From NCBI GenBank assembly GCA_964617105.1, contig CAZTWC010000200.1, forward strand, positions 1-7,050: a DNA stretch of 7,050 nucleotides, written 5' to 3'. The translations under genes and the position numbers were made by a program. Shown here piece after piece: positions 6,174 through 7,050 of the stretch (positions within the stretch are counted from its first letter, which is position 1; each line of letters begins with the position of its first letter). The DNA is from CAZTWC01 sp964617105 [NCBI: uncultured Myxococcia bacterium] (GTDB taxonomy: Bacteria > CAZTWC01). Below the pieces are notes generated by a model. It did not search any database and had not been told where the DNA came from. It was given only the letters and a program-made list of their open reading frames with translations.

Positions 6174-7050
6174 ATGGATAGAGATATAGAGATAATAATT
6201 GGTGGAGATATTTGTCCCTCCGGGAGTATTGGCTACCTCTTTCAAAAAGGGAGAGCCAACAAAATCTTTAACGATTTACACCCTATTTTACAAGAGGCGG
6301 ATATTACTGCTATTAATCTTGAATCCCCTCTCATCGAACAGCCTAGTCCTATTGTAAAAACCGGTCCGGTTTTAGGAGCCAGTAGTAATTGTATTGCCGG
6401 TATAAAAAACGCCGGTATCTCGCTGGTGAACCTGGCTAACAATCATATCCTCGACCACGGCCCAAAGGGGCTGCTCAATACTATGGAAGTTTGCCAACAG
6501 GCGGGATTGACCACTTTTGGCGGCGGGAATAATTTGAAACGGGCTGGAGAAATTGCGGTTAAACAAGTTGATGATATGAAAATCGGGTTTATGGGGATGG
6601 CTGAACACGAATGGTCAATTGCCGGTAATGACAAACCTGGAGCAAATCAACTTGATAGTATCCAATATGTGAGAACCATAAGAGAAAAAAGAAAAAATAT
6701 TGACTACCTGATTGTATTGGTTCACGGTGGACGAGAAGGATACCCTTATCCAACCCCGAATTTACAAAATATTTGCCGTTTCTTCATTGAAGAAGGGGCC
6801 AATGCGGTAATTGTCCAACATTCCCATTGCCCAGGATTTTATGAAAAATATAACGATTCATACATAGTATATGGCCAGGGAAATTTGATTTTTGAAGGTA
6901 AAGAACCTGTTCCTCAAGGTTGGAGTCAGGGTTATCTGGTAAAACTGTCTATTGGTAAAAATCTATCTACAAAATTAAGACTCTTTCCCTATACTCAGTT
7001 TGATGGACATATTGGCGCCAAGCTGATGAAACCCGGTCAGTTTCAGCAAA
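6174..7050 (+). CDS. CapA-family metallophosphoesterase-like protein (3' truncated)
   Basis: The frame is open from the ATG at 6174 to the right edge with no stop: 292 complete codons. The protein matches the CapA (PGA_cap) family, whose fold resembles calcineurin-type metallophosphoesterases: IIIGGDICPSG (D12), AINLESPL (N48, E50), LVNLANNHILDHG (N90, H91, D94), LIVLVHGGREGYP (H184), VIVQHSHC (H216, H218) and VYGQGNLIFEG near 233-243. In most relatives the HSH element reads H-P-H. The start is well fixed because the first beta strand begins at residue 5 and an in-frame stop lies at 6141. No signal peptide or N-terminal anchor is present, unlike the membrane-bound CapA of poly-gamma-glutamate capsules, so a cytoplasmic role is likely. 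No Shine-Dalgarno is visible; a small GTTGT/ACAAC repeat (6162-6173) sits directly before the ATG. It follows the ATP-grasp gene by 25 bp and probably works with it; the reaction is unknown. Confidence 0.82.
   Translation, partial: MDRDIEIIIGGDICPSGSIGYLFQKGRANKIFNDLHPILQEADITAINLESPLIEQPSPIVKTGPVLGASSNCIAGIKNAGISLVNLANNHILDHGPKGLLNTMEVCQQAGLTTFGGGNNLKRAGEIAVKQVDDMKIGFMGMAEHEWSIAGNDKPGANQLDSIQYVRTIREKRKNIDYLIVLVHGGREGYPYPTPNLQNICRFFIEEGANAVIVQHSHCPGFYEKYNDSYIVYGQGNLIFEGKEPVPQGWSQGYLVKLSIGKNLSTKLRLFPYTQFDGHIGAKLMKPGQFQQ

Noticed and set aside
5096-7050. Poly-gamma-glutamate capsule (capBCA) operon
   Set aside because: Only the CapA-like family is present; the ligase is ATP-grasp, not Mur-type CapB, and no CapC membrane protein is seen.
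1-7050. CRISPR array, tRNA, rRNA or insertion sequence
   Set aside because: No spaced direct repeats, RNA gene signatures, transposase motifs or terminal inverted repeats were found on reading the window.

Overview
The window is a piece of a cell-surface polysaccharide (exopolysaccharide, O-antigen or capsule) locus on AT-rich bacterial DNA, with all six genes on the + strand. The gene types (EPS-type MarR regulator, Wzy/ligase family membrane proteins, Wzx-type flippase, ATP-grasp protein, CapA-like protein) and a classical sigma-70-type promoter suggest a Gram-negative bacterium. A Desulfobacterota (deltaproteobacterial) origin fits my memory of where the EPS-type MarR regulators occur, but the sequence does not prove it. 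Shine-Dalgarno sequences are weak or absent at almost every start.

Layout: (1) Bases 1-1467 are the 3' part of a large gene for an O-antigen ligase/polymerase-like membrane protein ending in a TPR domain; its start lies outside the window. (2) Bases 1468-1847 are non-coding. They hold a strong -35/-10 promoter (TTGACT, 17 bp, TATATT), a perfect 7-bp inverted repeat at the expected transcription start, and a leader of about 290 nt with a hairpin and repeated ACCTCGA words. (3) Bases 1848-7050 look like one tightly packed operon: a MarR-type regulator fused to a Rossmann-like domain, a Wzy-like polymerase, a Wzx-like flippase, an ATP-grasp ligase-like protein, and a CapA-family metallophosphoesterase-like protein that runs off the right edge. 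The last gene has no stop inside the window and was found by direct translation from base 6174.

Working model (inference): the regulator controls its own operon at the palindrome next to the promoter, possibly in response to a ligand of its C-terminal domain. The flippase exports lipid-linked repeat units and the polymerase joins them. The ATP-grasp and CapA-like proteins, neither with a visible signal peptide, probably act in the cytoplasm on an amide- or peptide-type modification of the precursor. The least ordinary elements are the regulator's domain fusion, the operator and structured leader, and the ATP-grasp/CapA pair. No glycosyltransferase, tRNA, rRNA, CRISPR array or mobile element is visible.
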